Source of the DNA: Candidatus Accumulibacter sp. ACC003
GTDB lineage: Bacteria; Pseudomonadota; Gammaproteobacteria; Burkholderiales; Rhodocyclaceae
Length of the DNA: 64,000 nucleotides
Assembly: GCF_907163085.1 (NCBI RefSeq)
Contig: NZ_CAJQTX010000009.1
Coordinates: 496,001 to 560,000 of the forward strand
Reading direction: 5' to 3'
The notes beneath the pieces were generated by a model. The model was not told the DNA's origin and did no database searches. It saw nothing but the letters and a program-made list of their open reading frames with translations. Numbering within the stretch: position 1 is the stretch's first letter; each line of letters begins with the position of its first letter. Both the position numbers and the translations under genes were made by a program. Shown here piece by piece: positions 1-9,943 of this stretch.

Positions 1-249
1 TGCACCCACTACGCCTTCCTGCGGCCGCTGCTCGAAGCCATCGTCGCGCAGCGCGCGACGTTGGTCGACGTCGCCGAAGCCGTCGCCCGCCAATGCGTCC
101 GCCTGGCCGGCGCGACGGCGCTGGGCCAGGGTCGCTTGACGCTGCTCGCCACCGCCCACCCCGAACGACTGCAAGCGGCGCTGCCCGCACTCGGCCTGAG
201 CTGGCTCAGCGACCGCCTGAGCGGTGCCGCGCGCCTGGCGCTGACGTGA
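1..249 (+). CDS. murI: Glutamate racemase, C-terminal end (partial at window edge)
   Basis: The reading frame is open from the first base and ends at TGA 247-249, giving about 82 residues. It opens with CTHYAFLRPLLE, the conserved C-terminal segment of glutamate racemase that carries the second catalytic cysteine (CTHY). A further block, LVDVAEAVARQ, is also typical of the family. The enzyme converts L- to D-glutamate for peptidoglycan synthesis in the cytoplasm. The N-terminal two thirds lie outside the window. The next gene starts 2 nt after the stop, so the two are probably co-transcribed. The assignment rests on the short motif block only. Confidence 0.8.
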   Translation, partial: CTHYAFLRPLLEAIVAQRATLVDVAEAVARQCVRLAGATALGQGRLTLLATAHPERLQAALPALGLSWLSDRLSGAARLALT

Positions 250-251
250 GC

Positions 252-1565
252 ATGCGGCCGCCTGCTGCCGCAGCACCGCCGGCGCTGGCCGTCATTGGCG
301 CTGGCCCGGCCGGCCTGATGGCCGCCGAGATCGCCAGCCAGGGCGGCGTCAGCGTCGATGTCTACGACGCCATGCCGTCGGTCGGCCGCAAGCTGCTGAT
401 GGCCGGCAAAGGTGGCCTGAACATCACCCATTCGGAACCGGATGAGCAGTTTCGTAGCCGTTATGGCGCCCGCCAGACGCAGGTCACGCCCTGGCTCGAG
501 GCCTTCGGACCGAACGCTTTGCGCGCGTGGATGCACGGCCTGGGAGTCGCCAGCTTCGTCGGCAGTTCCGGACGCGTCTTCCCGACCGAAATGAAAGCCG
601 CGCCGCTGCTGCGCGCCTGGCTGCAGCGACTGCGCGCCGGTGGCGTACGCTTCCACGTGCGCCACCGCTGGACTGCCTGGACGCGACTGCCGGACGGTCA
701 CACCCGACTTGGTTTTTCGACGCCGCACGGCGACCGGCAGCACGACAGCGCTGCGCTGGTGCTGGCGCTCGGCGGCGGCAGCTGGGCCAGGCTCGGTTCG
801 GACGGACGCTGGCAGCCGCTCCTGGCAGACGCCGGCGTCGCTCTGGCGCCGCTGCGGCCGAGCAATTGCGGCTTCGACATCGCCTGGAGCGAGCACCTTC
901 GCCAACGTTTTGCCGGCCAGCCGATCAAGTCGGTCGGCGCTTCGTGTGTCGACGCGGCCGGCGTCGGCCATCGCCGACGCGGGGAATTCCTGCTCACCGC
1001 CAACGGCGTCGAAGGCGGACTGATCTACGCGCTGTCGGCGGCCTTGCGCGACGCCATCGACGGCAACGGCTCGGCGACGCTGCACGTCGATCTGCTACCC
1101 GAGCACGAAATGGCGCGCGTCGTCGCCGAGCTGGCGCGACCGCGCGGCGCGCGCTCCCTCGCCAGCCACCTGCAGAGCCGCTTGCGGCTCAAGGGCGCCA
1201 AAGTCGCGCTGTTGCGCGAATGTACGGCAGCAGACGACTTCCTCGACGCCGGGCGCCTCGGCGCGGCAATCAAGTCAGTGCCGCTACGACTGCTTGGCAC
1301 GCGACCAATCGACGAAGCGATCAGCACCGCCGGCGGCGTATGCTTCGACGCGCTCGACGAACAATTGATGCTGCGCAATTTGCCGGGAGTGTTCTGCGCT
1401 GGCGAGATGCTCGACTGGGAAGCACCGACCGGCGGTTATCTGCTGACCGCGTGCCTGGCCAGCGGCCACGCCGCCGGCCGCGGCGCGCTGGCCTGGCTAC
1501 GCGAATCGCAAGGGCAGCGGGTCGGCACCAGCGCGCCAGCACATTGGGATGACGATCATGAATAG
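252..1565 (+). CDS. HI0933/YhiN-like flavoprotein (PP_4765 type)
   Basis: The protein has 437 residues from the ATG at 252, chosen because it directly follows the murI stop and begins just before the dinucleotide-binding fold. A Rossmann FAD motif, VIGAGPAGLMAAE, lies near residue 15, followed by the family block GRKLLMAGKGGLNITHS. The C-terminal FAD-contact segment CAGEMLDWEAPTGGY precedes a final helix. Members of this family are FAD-dependent oxidoreductases or BaiN-like reductases whose physiological substrate is generally unknown. The gene overlaps the following permease gene by 17 nt, which indicates translational coupling. The family call is firm; the substrate is not known. Confidence 0.85.
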   Translation: MRPPAAAAPPALAVIGAGPAGLMAAEIASQGGVSVDVYDAMPSVGRKLLMAGKGGLNITHSEPDEQFRSRYGARQTQVTPWLEAFGPNALRAWMHGLGVASFVGSSGRVFPTEMKAAPLLRAWLQRLRAGGVRFHVRHRWTAWTRLPDGHTRLGFSTPHGDRQHDSAALVLALGGGSWARLGSDGRWQPLLADAGVALAPLRPSNCGFDIAWSEHLRQRFAGQPIKSVGASCVDAAGVGHRRRGEFLLTANGVEGGLIYALSAALRDAIDGNGSATLHVDLLPEHEMARVVAELARPRGARSLASHLQSRLRLKGAKVALLRECTAADDFLDAGRLGAAIKSVPLRLLGTRPIDEAISTAGGVCFDALDEQLMLRNLPGVFCAGEMLDWEAPTGGYLLTACLASGHAAGRGALAWLRESQGQRVGTSAPAHWDDDHE

Positions 1566-2571
1566 CCTGCAGCGTGACAGCGCCTGCCAGTACGCGTCGT
1601 GGATTCTTGCCGTAGTGGCGATGCTGACGATCATCGAGGTGCACCTGCTGCCGGCGCTGATCGCCGGGCTGCTGGTCTATCAGCTGGTGCATGTACTGGC
1701 GCCGTTCTTTGCCAGACACCTGTCGAGCAGCCGCGCTCGCGAGGCCGCCGTCGGCCTGCTGGCGCTGCTGGTATTCGGCGTGGTGACCGCCGCCGTGCTG
1801 GCGACGATTGCTTTCCTGGGCAGCGAGCGCGGTAGTTTCGCGGCGCTCCTGGCGACGATGGCCGAGATCCTCGAGAGTTCGCGCTCGACCTTGCCGGCCT
1901 GGCTGGCAGAGATCCTGCCGCGCGACAGCGTGGCGCTGCGCGAAAGTGCCGGCCGCTGGCTACGCGAGCATTCGGCGGACCTGCAACTGATCGGCAAGGA
2001 AACCGGCCATCTACTGCTGCACCTGCTGCTCGGCATGATCATCGGCGCCATGGCGTCGTTACGCGAGGCGCGCGACCCCGAGGGCATGGGGCCACTGGCG
2101 CGCGCGCTGTCCGAGAGACTCCTCCGCCTCGGCGAGGCCTTCCGGCGGGTGGTCTTCGCACAGCTCCGCATATCGGCGCTGAACACCTTGTTCACCGCGC
2201 TGTACCTGGCCGTCGTCCTGCCACTAGTGGGCGTGCACCTGCCGCTTACCAAGACGATGATCGTCGTCACCTTCATCGCCGGCCTGCTGCCGGTAGTCGG
2301 CAACCTGGTTTCCAATACGGTGATTTTCATCGTCAGCCTGGCGCACTCGCCCGGCGTCGCGATGTCGTCGCTGGCCTTCCTGATCCTGATCCACAAACTC
2401 GAATATTTCCTCAACGCGCGCATCGTCGGCAGCCAGATCCGGGCCAGGGCCTGGGAGCTGCTGACAGCGATGCTGCTCATGGAAAGCAGCTTCGGCCTCG
2501 CCGGTCTGGCCGCCGCACCGATCTGCTACGCCTGGCTGAAAGACGAACTCGCCAGTCGGCGGCTGATCTGA
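1549..2571 (+). CDS. AI-2E family (PF01594-type) membrane transporter
   Basis: This is a 340-residue, very hydrophobic protein with about seven or eight predicted membrane segments. Two lie in the first 60 residues, followed by a hydrophilic stretch around residues 100-150, then a C-terminal membrane block containing FIAGLLPVVGN and HKLEYFLNARIVG. The PVVGN and NARIVG blocks are typical of the AI-2E/TqsA/PerM family. Members export autoinducer-2 or act as Na+/H+ antiporters or permeases, so the substrate cannot be assigned. ATG 1549 and ATG 1558 are both possible starts. It overlaps the flavoprotein gene, suggesting one operon from murI onwards. Confidence 0.82.
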   Translation: MTIMNSLQRDSACQYASWILAVVAMLTIIEVHLLPALIAGLLVYQLVHVLAPFFARHLSSSRAREAAVGLLALLVFGVVTAAVLATIAFLGSERGSFAALLATMAEILESSRSTLPAWLAEILPRDSVALRESAGRWLREHSADLQLIGKETGHLLLHLLLGMIIGAMASLREARDPEGMGPLARALSERLLRLGEAFRRVVFAQLRISALNTLFTALYLAVVLPLVGVHLPLTKTMIVVTFIAGLLPVVGNLVSNTVIFIVSLAHSPGVAMSSLAFLILIHKLEYFLNARIVGSQIRARAWELLTAMLLMESSFGLAGLAAAPICYAWLKDELASRRLI

Positions 2572-2581
2572 ACGGCAAAAC

Positions 2582-2610
2582 CCGGTAGGGGCGGACCTTG
2601 TGCCTACCGG
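2582..2610. terminator. Perfect 8-bp stem-loop between convergent genes
   Basis: CCGGTAGG (2582-2589) pairs with CCTACCGG (2603-2610) across a 13-nt loop. It lies 11 nt after the permease stop and about 150 nt before the end of the convergent phosphofructokinase gene. There is no T-tract on either side, so it is at best a weak or Rho-assisted bidirectional terminator or an mRNA 3'-end stabiliser. The remaining bases to 2756 show no gene. Confidence 0.4.
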
Positions 2611-2756
2611 TCTTGTGCCTGTTCGCCTCGTTCGTTTCCGCGCTACGACCGAGGTTGAACTGTCATAACCGCCAGCCAGGCCGTTACCCGTCCCACGCGC
2701 CCCGTTCTCTTCCCAGATGCCCAGGCGCTCAACAGACCGCCCCCGCAAGGCTCTAT

Positions 2757-5000
<2,244 letters not shown>

Positions 5001-5018
5001 GGATACGATCTTCCTTAG

Positions 5019-5044
5019 CGTGAAAGTCGCGTCCGCGACTCACG
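5019..5044 (-). promoter_or_regulatory. Stem-loop in the leader of the phosphofructokinase gene
   Basis: AGTCGCG (5025-5031) and CGCGACT (5034-5040) form a 7-bp perfect stem. Four more pairs (CGTG 5019-5022 with CACG 5041-5044) extend it across a 2-nt bulge. The centre lies about 32 nt upstream of the ATG at 5000. It could be an operator-like dyad or an mRNA leader structure; no promoter boxes can be assigned next to it. Confidence 0.35.
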
Positions 5045-5529
5045 AGTCTCCCTTTTCCCCCTGGCGGAAGAAGGGTCTGGTTTGAGGGAAATGGCCATGA
5101 CTTTGATTATCGTGAGTGTCTCGACACGTCATGGCCGTTCGGCTGTCAAGAGCGGGATAGAGCGGAGCTTACCGCATGTTCAAGATCGCCAAGAAGACTT
5201 CTCCGAGAATCAATCAAGCGTCGTACAAAAGTCGCGGCAACGGTACAACAAGCGATCATTACCCATCTGGCGAGCAGCGCGCCCTGACACCCCCGGGTGC
5301 GCGGTCAGTGCCGACAGCGCGGTCGATCGTCAGCGACGCAGGTACAGCAACGGTGGCTTGCCGGCCTTCCTCGCTTGCCACCTTGGGCGCCTGGCCGCAG
5401 GGCTTTCACGGCTGGCAAAACGCTGCGGAAAGCCGCAGCAAAGCGGCACCCTTAGCGCGTTGCGAAACCTTCCCATCGCGGCGACGTCAAGCCGGGCACG
5501 GCTGCTAGGCTTCGCCTGGCCATTCCTCG

Positions 5530-5535
5530 TATAAT
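5530..5535 (+). promoter_or_regulatory. Putative -10 box upstream of the first hppA-flanking paralogue
   Basis: A perfect TATAAT hexamer lies 119 nt before the ATG at 5654. No good TTGACA match occurs at 16-18 bp spacing, so this would be a -10-dominated promoter or need an activator. The implied leader is roughly 110 nt and contains an A-rich then C-rich stretch (5562-5576). Confidence 0.4.
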
Positions 5536-5653
5536 GCGAACGATCGAGTCGAGGCCGCCACAAAAAACCCCCATTGTTTTATGTGTAACCATCGGCATCT
5601 TCCGACGATGGCACCTTGTCCAGACAATCTCATCTTGGAGAAAGTACACAATC

Positions 5654-6418
5654 ATGACGATACATCTCTACTTCTCGCTGGTCCCTGAAGCACTGATCGC
5701 CTCCATGCTGGAACCCGAGGAGTTCGGGCAGTATTACTCTACCGGCCACAGCTACAAATCGAAGGGGCAAGCGATCTTCTTCGAGGTCGACGCAAACTTC
5801 CGTCATGAGTTCTTCAACATCGACGAGGGCTTCAAGAAGTGTGTCGCGCACCCGGACGGGACGCCCAAGAACTCGGTGTACATTTCGGTCTACCGGGTAC
5901 TTGAACACATCCCGGTCAGCGCTCTTGGCAAACTGTATCTGAGCACCGCCTATGGCCAGACGCTGGGCTTGAGCCGCTCGCCTTCGCTGCCGGCGAAAGG
6001 ACAGGGCCTGCATATGTACCAGGACCTGGCACCGATCAACAGCCTGGTGGTGAGCGCGCAGGACCCGACGACTTACTATGACAACATCACGAGCACGCCG
6101 AATAAGTTCATTCGCTTCCCTGGCCTGTGCTTCGTCGAGCTGGAACTCGGTGCACTGGCGACGAATCCCGCCGCGGGCGCCGTCGGCGATCTGCCGTATT
6201 CGTTCGTGCACCACCTGCGCGAAGCCTTGCTGGAAGTGGATCCATCTGGCAAGCAAAGCAAGCTGGTGCATCGGGTGCACTCGCTGGACTTCCCGTACCG
6301 CATGATCAAGAACGGCATCTATATGGGTAACGGCACCGATCTGGCCTTTTACCAAATGCCTTCGCATCAGGTCCTGCGCCAGGATCACAGCCACTGGTGG
6401 CGCTCGTGCAATCTGTAA
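5654..6418 (+). CDS. Unrecognised 254-residue protein, hppA-flanking paralogue A
   Basis: The 254-residue protein starts at ATG 5654, with TTGGAG about 13 nt upstream. I do not recognise the family. It has no signal peptide, membrane segment or obvious catalytic signature, and looks like a soluble mixed alpha/beta protein. It is clearly homologous over its full length, at roughly two thirds identity by eye, to the protein at 9944-10708. Shared blocks include PEALIASML, PEEFGQYY, DGTPKNSVYIS, QDLAPINSLVVS, GDLPYSF and a terminal DHSxWWRSxNL. A strong terminator follows at 6476-6505, so this copy is a separate transcription unit from hppA. Its position beside a membrane pyrophosphatase suggests, but does not show, a link to pyrophosphate or energy metabolism. 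Confidence 0.85.
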   Translation: MTIHLYFSLVPEALIASMLEPEEFGQYYSTGHSYKSKGQAIFFEVDANFRHEFFNIDEGFKKCVAHPDGTPKNSVYISVYRVLEHIPVSALGKLYLSTAYGQTLGLSRSPSLPAKGQGLHMYQDLAPINSLVVSAQDPTTYYDNITSTPNKFIRFPGLCFVELELGALATNPAAGAVGDLPYSFVHHLREALLEVDPSGKQSKLVHRVHSLDFPYRMIKNGIYMGNGTDLAFYQMPSHQVLRQDHSHWWRSCNL

Positions 6419-6433
6419 GCGCTTTGTAAGCAT

Positions 6434-6505
6434 CCCCGGCAATGCCGGGGGATCTGCCCTGGCAGCTTTGCCGTGAGCCGAGATGGGAGACTATCTCGGC
6501 TTTTT
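6434..6505 (+). terminator. Rho-independent terminator (second of two hairpins)
   Basis: A first 7-bp hairpin (CCCCGGC 6434-6440 with GCCGGGG 6444-6450) has no T-tract. A second, with a perfect 9-bp stem (AGCCGAGAT 6476-6484 with ATCTCGGCT 6493-6501), runs directly into TTTTT at 6501-6505. The second is a textbook intrinsic terminator, 58 nt after the stop of the 254-residue protein gene. Confidence 0.85.
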
Positions 6506-6846
6506 CGTACCAGACAGCAGCCAGAAAGGCGCCTGGGGCGCCCAAAACGTCTGCTTCGCGCGACGCAGTGTGCGGAAGGTGATGGCCACCGACCACGAGG
6601 AACAGTGACTTACGCCGCGGAGTACGGCCACCCTTGACGGTGGCCATGGCGCTGAGCGGCTCCGACGCCCCCGCCTCGTCACGCTCTTGCAGCACTCAAT
6701 GACGCTGCCACACGTTCGTGCTCGGCTGCTTCGGCGTTCTTGAGCGCTTACCAAAGCGCAACAGCCAGACGCCTCGAAACAAAAGCGCGGAATTCTCGTC
6801 AAGCGCGAAATAAATAACTCCCACCTGGAATAACCCTTTTTGCATG

Positions 6847-6880
6847 TTTTATGAATTATCGTCAACGATGATTGATAAAA
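6847..6880. repeat. 34-bp imperfect palindrome in an AT-rich patch
   Basis: Fourteen of the 17 symmetric base pairs match around a centre between 6863 and 6864. The arms start TTTTAT and end ATAAAA, and the core arms are ATCGT/ACGAT. It is unusual against the GC-rich background. It could be an operator, a recombination site or a decayed element end. Confidence 0.5.
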
Positions 6881-7183
6881 CACGCGGCTGCCTGCGCCCT
6901 GTTTTTTCGGCTATCTCCGCGCCATCAGCGACTATGCGCAAGGCGTTTTACGATAGGCTGGAATGGTTTATCGAGGGTCGTCTCGATGAGCGCGCCACCT
7001 GTGCGGCAACATGCCTATGGTTTTCCGCTGCAGGCGTATCCTGGTCGCCACGCTGATCGGCATACGCCTTGATACAACTGACAAATCAGCCTTGCCGCGG
7101 CAGCTCAGTCAGGCTCGCAATGCTTTCTGACGGGCCGACAATTCCTCACGAAATCCGGGCACAAAAGCCGCCGTTTCATGCGC

Positions 7184-7212
7184 TTGACACGGCTGACCGG
7201 GGTGGAGATACT
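7184..7212 (+). promoter_or_regulatory. Sigma70-type promoter for hppA
   Basis: A perfect TTGACA (7184-7189) is followed after exactly 17 bp by GATACT (7207-7212), which matches TATAAT at four of six positions. The predicted start near 7219 gives a leader of about 90 nt before the hppA ATG at 7311. Confidence 0.55.
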
Positions 7213-7310
7213 CGCCGCGCCGGTATCAAGTCTCGAGTCCCGCTGCCCGGTCAACAGGACATTGGCAAGGATATAACGAGAAGGACATTAACTCTTTTTG
7301 GACCCCTGAT

Positions 7311-9824
7311 ATGACATTCACTCATAACGCATTGGCGCCTCCACGGAGCGGCTTCGCGCGCTTCCTGTTGTTGGCTTGGCTTGCCCTGCTTAGCGTGGCT
7401 TCGCTACCTGCCTTCGCCGCCACCGAGGGCCACATCTCGGAGGTCAACCTCGTTTTGCCCGACCTTGGCGACACCTCGCTGGTAAGCTTCCTGGGCGGCA
7501 TCTCCGGCTCGACATTACTGTCCTACGGGCTGCTTGTGGCGATCGCTGGCCTGATCTTCGGCGCCGTCATCTATCGCCAGATTCGCCGCCTGCCCGTGCA
7601 TCGCTCGATGGCCGAAATCAGCGAACTGATCTACGAGACCTGCAAGACCTACATGATTACCCAGGGCAAATTCCTGCTGATTCTGCAGGCCTTCACGGCG
7701 GTGATCATGATCGGCTATTTCTATTTCGTGCAGCACCTGCCGGTTTCCGACGTGGTAACGATCCTGATGTTTTCGCTGATCGGTATCGCCGGGTCTTTCG
7801 GCGTGGCGTGGTTTGGCATACGCATCAATACCCTGGCCAACAGCCGCACGGCATTCGCCTCTCTGGTCGCCAAACCCTATCAGCTCTACGCCATTCCGAT
7901 CACCTCGGGAATCTCGATTGGCATGCTGCTGATCTCGACCGAGCTGCTGATCATGCTCTGTATCATGCTCTTCGTACCGGCCTCACTGGCCGGTAAATGC
8001 TTCATCGGCTTTGCCATCGGTGAATCGCTGGGCGCCGCCGCGCTGCGCATAGCCGGGGGCATTTTCACCAAGATCGCCGACATTGGTTCCGACTTGATGA
8101 AGATCGAATTCGGCATCCAGGAGGACGACGCGCGCAACCCCGGGGTGATCGCCGACTGTGCTGGCGACAATGCCGGCGACTCGGTCGGCCCGACCGCCGA
8201 CGGTTTCGAGACGTACGGTGTCACCGGCGTGGCGCTGATCAGCTTCATCATGCTTGCTGTTCCCGAACCCGCGGTGCAGGTGCAGCTGCTGGTCTGGCTG
8301 TTTGCCATGCGCGTCATGATGATCGTCGCCTCGGGCATTTCATACGTCGGCAACCAGATCATCGCGCAGCACCTGTATGGCAACAAACAACGCTTCAATT
8401 TCGAAGCGCCGCTGACCTCGCTGGTGTGGATCACATCGGTCGTTTCGCTGATCATCACCTTCATCGTGTCCTACCTGCTGATCGGCAACTTCAGCGCCAA
8501 CGGTAGCGCCTACCCCGACCTCTGGTGGCAGCTTTCGCTGATCATCACCCTCGGCACACTGGCCGGCGCCATCATCCCCGAGGTGGTGAAAGTCTTCACG
8601 TCGACCAAGTCCAAGCACGTCCGCGAAGTGGTGACGGCGTCCGAGGCCGGTGGCGCCAGCCTCAACATCCTGTCGGGCCTGGTCGCTGGGTATTTCTCGG
8701 CATTCTGGATCGGCGTGATTATCGTCGGGCTGATGTCTGCTTCTTACATCGTGTCGCAGTACGAGCTGACCGCGGTGATCAATCCCGATTCCGCCAAGGC
8801 GGCGATGATGGCCGCGGTCTTCTCTTTCGGGCTGGTCGCCTTCGGCTTCCTGGGGATGGGCCCGGTCACGATTGCCGTCGATAGCTACGGCCCGGTCACC
8901 GACAACGCGCAGTCGGTCTACGAACTGTCGATGATCGAGCAGGTTCCCGGTGTCGCAGCTGAACTCAAGAGCGATTACGGCGTCGATGTCGACTTCACTT
9001 CGGCGAAATTCCTGCTCGAGGAGAACGATGGCGCCGGCAACACCTTCAAGGCCACGGCCAAGCCGGTGTTGATCGGCACCGCGGTCGTCGGCGCGACGAC
9101 CATGGTCTTTTCGATCGTCATGCTGCTCACCGGCGGCCTGACGGAAAACCTCGACAAACTGTCCTTGCTGCACCCGCCATTCCTGCTCGGCCTGGTCGCC
9201 GGTGGAGCAACGATTTTCTGGTTTTCCGGCGCCAGCACGCAGGCCGTATCGACAGGTGCCTACCGGGCGGTGGAGTTCATCAGCACGCACATCCGACTCG
9301 ATGCGGTGGTCAAGGCGTCGCCCAAGGACAGCAAGAAGGTTGTCGAGATCTGCACGATCTACGCCCAGAAAGGCATGTTCAACATCTTCATGGCGGTATT
9401 TTTCGGAACACTGGCTTGCGCCTTCATCGAACCCTTCTTCTTTATCGGCTATCTCATCTCGCTGGCGATCATTGGTCTTTACCAGGCCGTATTCATGGCC
9501 AATGCCGGGGGCGCATGGGACAACGCCAAGAAGATCGTCGAAACAGAAATGCACGCCAAGGGGACCGATCTGCACAACGCTTCGGTGGTCGGCGACACCG
9601 TCGGCGACCCGTTCAAGGATACCGCCTCGGTGGCCATGAACCCAATCATCAAGTTCACGACGCTATTCGGCTTGCTGGCGGTCGAGATGGCGGTCGGGCT
9701 GCAGGCACAGGGACAGCAGGGACTGGTATTTGCCCTGGCGTCTCTGTTCCTTGTCGTGAACCTCGTTTTCGTATTCCGTAGCTTCTACGGGATGCGTATC
9801 ATCGCCAAGAAAGCGGCGCTGTAG
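7311..9824 (+). CDS. hppA: Membrane pyrophosphate-energised proton pump (H+-PPase)
   Basis: An 837-residue polytopic protein that hydrolyses PPi and pumps ions, normally H+, across the inner membrane. An N-terminal hydrophobic stretch ending LPAFAATEG (about residue 37) looks like a signal peptide, as seen in some bacterial PPases. Substrate-binding motifs are EDDARNPGVIAD (about 270) and GDTVGDPFKDT (about 760). The segment GNTFKAT (about 575) has Lys where K+-dependent enzymes carry Ala, so it should be K+-independent. One loop reads GPTADGFETYGVTG where classical enzymes have GMGADLFESY, marking a divergent subgroup. A sigma70-like promoter lies 100 nt upstream. The gene sits between two paralogous genes of unknown function. 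Confidence 0.93.
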   Translation: MTFTHNALAPPRSGFARFLLLAWLALLSVASLPAFAATEGHISEVNLVLPDLGDTSLVSFLGGISGSTLLSYGLLVAIAGLIFGAVIYRQIRRLPVHRSMAEISELIYETCKTYMITQGKFLLILQAFTAVIMIGYFYFVQHLPVSDVVTILMFSLIGIAGSFGVAWFGIRINTLANSRTAFASLVAKPYQLYAIPITSGISIGMLLISTELLIMLCIMLFVPASLAGKCFIGFAIGESLGAAALRIAGGIFTKIADIGSDLMKIEFGIQEDDARNPGVIADCAGDNAGDSVGPTADGFETYGVTGVALISFIMLAVPEPAVQVQLLVWLFAMRVMMIVASGISYVGNQIIAQHLYGNKQRFNFEAPLTSLVWITSVVSLIITFIVSYLLIGNFSANGSAYPDLWWQLSLIITLGTLAGAIIPEVVKVFTSTKSKHVREVVTASEAGGASLNILSGLVAGYFSAFWIGVIIVGLMSASYIVSQYELTAVINPDSAKAAMMAAVFSFGLVAFGFLGMGPVTIAVDSYGPVTDNAQSVYELSMIEQVPGVAAELKSDYGVDVDFTSAKFLLEENDGAGNTFKATAKPVLIGTAVVGATTMVFSIVMLLTGGLTENLDKLSLLHPPFLLGLVAGGATIFWFSGASTQAVSTGAYRAVEFISTHIRLDAVVKASPKDSKKVVEICTIYAQKGMFNIFMAVFFGTLACAFIEPFFFIGYLISLAIIGLYQAVFMANAGGAWDNAKKIVETEMHAKGTDLHNASVVGDTVGDPFKDTASVAMNPIIKFTTLFGLLAVEMAVGLQAQGQQGLVFALASLFLVVNLVFVFRSFYGMRIIAKKAAL

Positions 9825-9833
9825 AAATACGCG

Positions 9834-9890
9834 GCGTTGGCGATATACGTGCGGCCCCGCTAGCGGTGCTTCGCGGCGTATCGCCAACGC
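9834..9890. repeat. Long stem-loop between hppA and paralogue B
   Basis: A 12-bp perfect stem (9834-9845 with 9879-9890; core CGTTGGCGATA/TATCGCCAACG) encloses a loop. The loop itself contains the perfect 10-bp palindrome CCGCTAGCGG (9857-9866). It starts 10 nt after the hppA stop and lacks a T-tract. It may partly attenuate transcription, or stabilise hppA mRNA, ahead of the downstream gene. Confidence 0.55.
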
Positions 9891-9943
9891 GGCCATCAAC
9901 AAGAATGTCGAATAAGCTCGATTATTTCAGGGAGGATTCCAAC

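Larger units (their letters stand above)
5001..5653. other. Divergent intergenic region
   Basis: About 650 bp separates the minus-strand phosphofructokinase gene from the plus-strand 254-residue protein gene. Frames across it are short and show no recognisable protein. It contains the 5019-5044 dyad on one side and a TATAAT box (5530-5535) on the other. From about 5370 to 5520 there are several short GC-rich self-complementary segments but no canonical terminator. No RNA gene is recognised. Confidence 0.5.
6506..7310. other. Long intergenic region before hppA
   Basis: About 800 bp holds no recognisable gene. Frames up to about 130 codons exist on the minus strand but resemble no family and have no ribosome site. 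The segment 6780-6900 is clearly more AT-rich than its surroundings and contains a 34-bp imperfect palindrome. A good sigma70-type promoter lies at 7184-7212. Together these suggest either a regulatory region for hppA or the worn remains of a mobile sequence. Confidence 0.5.

Noticed and set aside
9..1085. Minus-strand open frame opposite murI and the flavoprotein
   Set aside because: It is antisense to two recognisable genes, with Arg/Gln/Ala-rich shadow composition.
6491..6883. 130-codon minus-strand frame upstream of hppA
   Set aside because: It has no ribosome site, overlaps a strong terminator and a palindrome, and resembles no family; it was left as intergenic.
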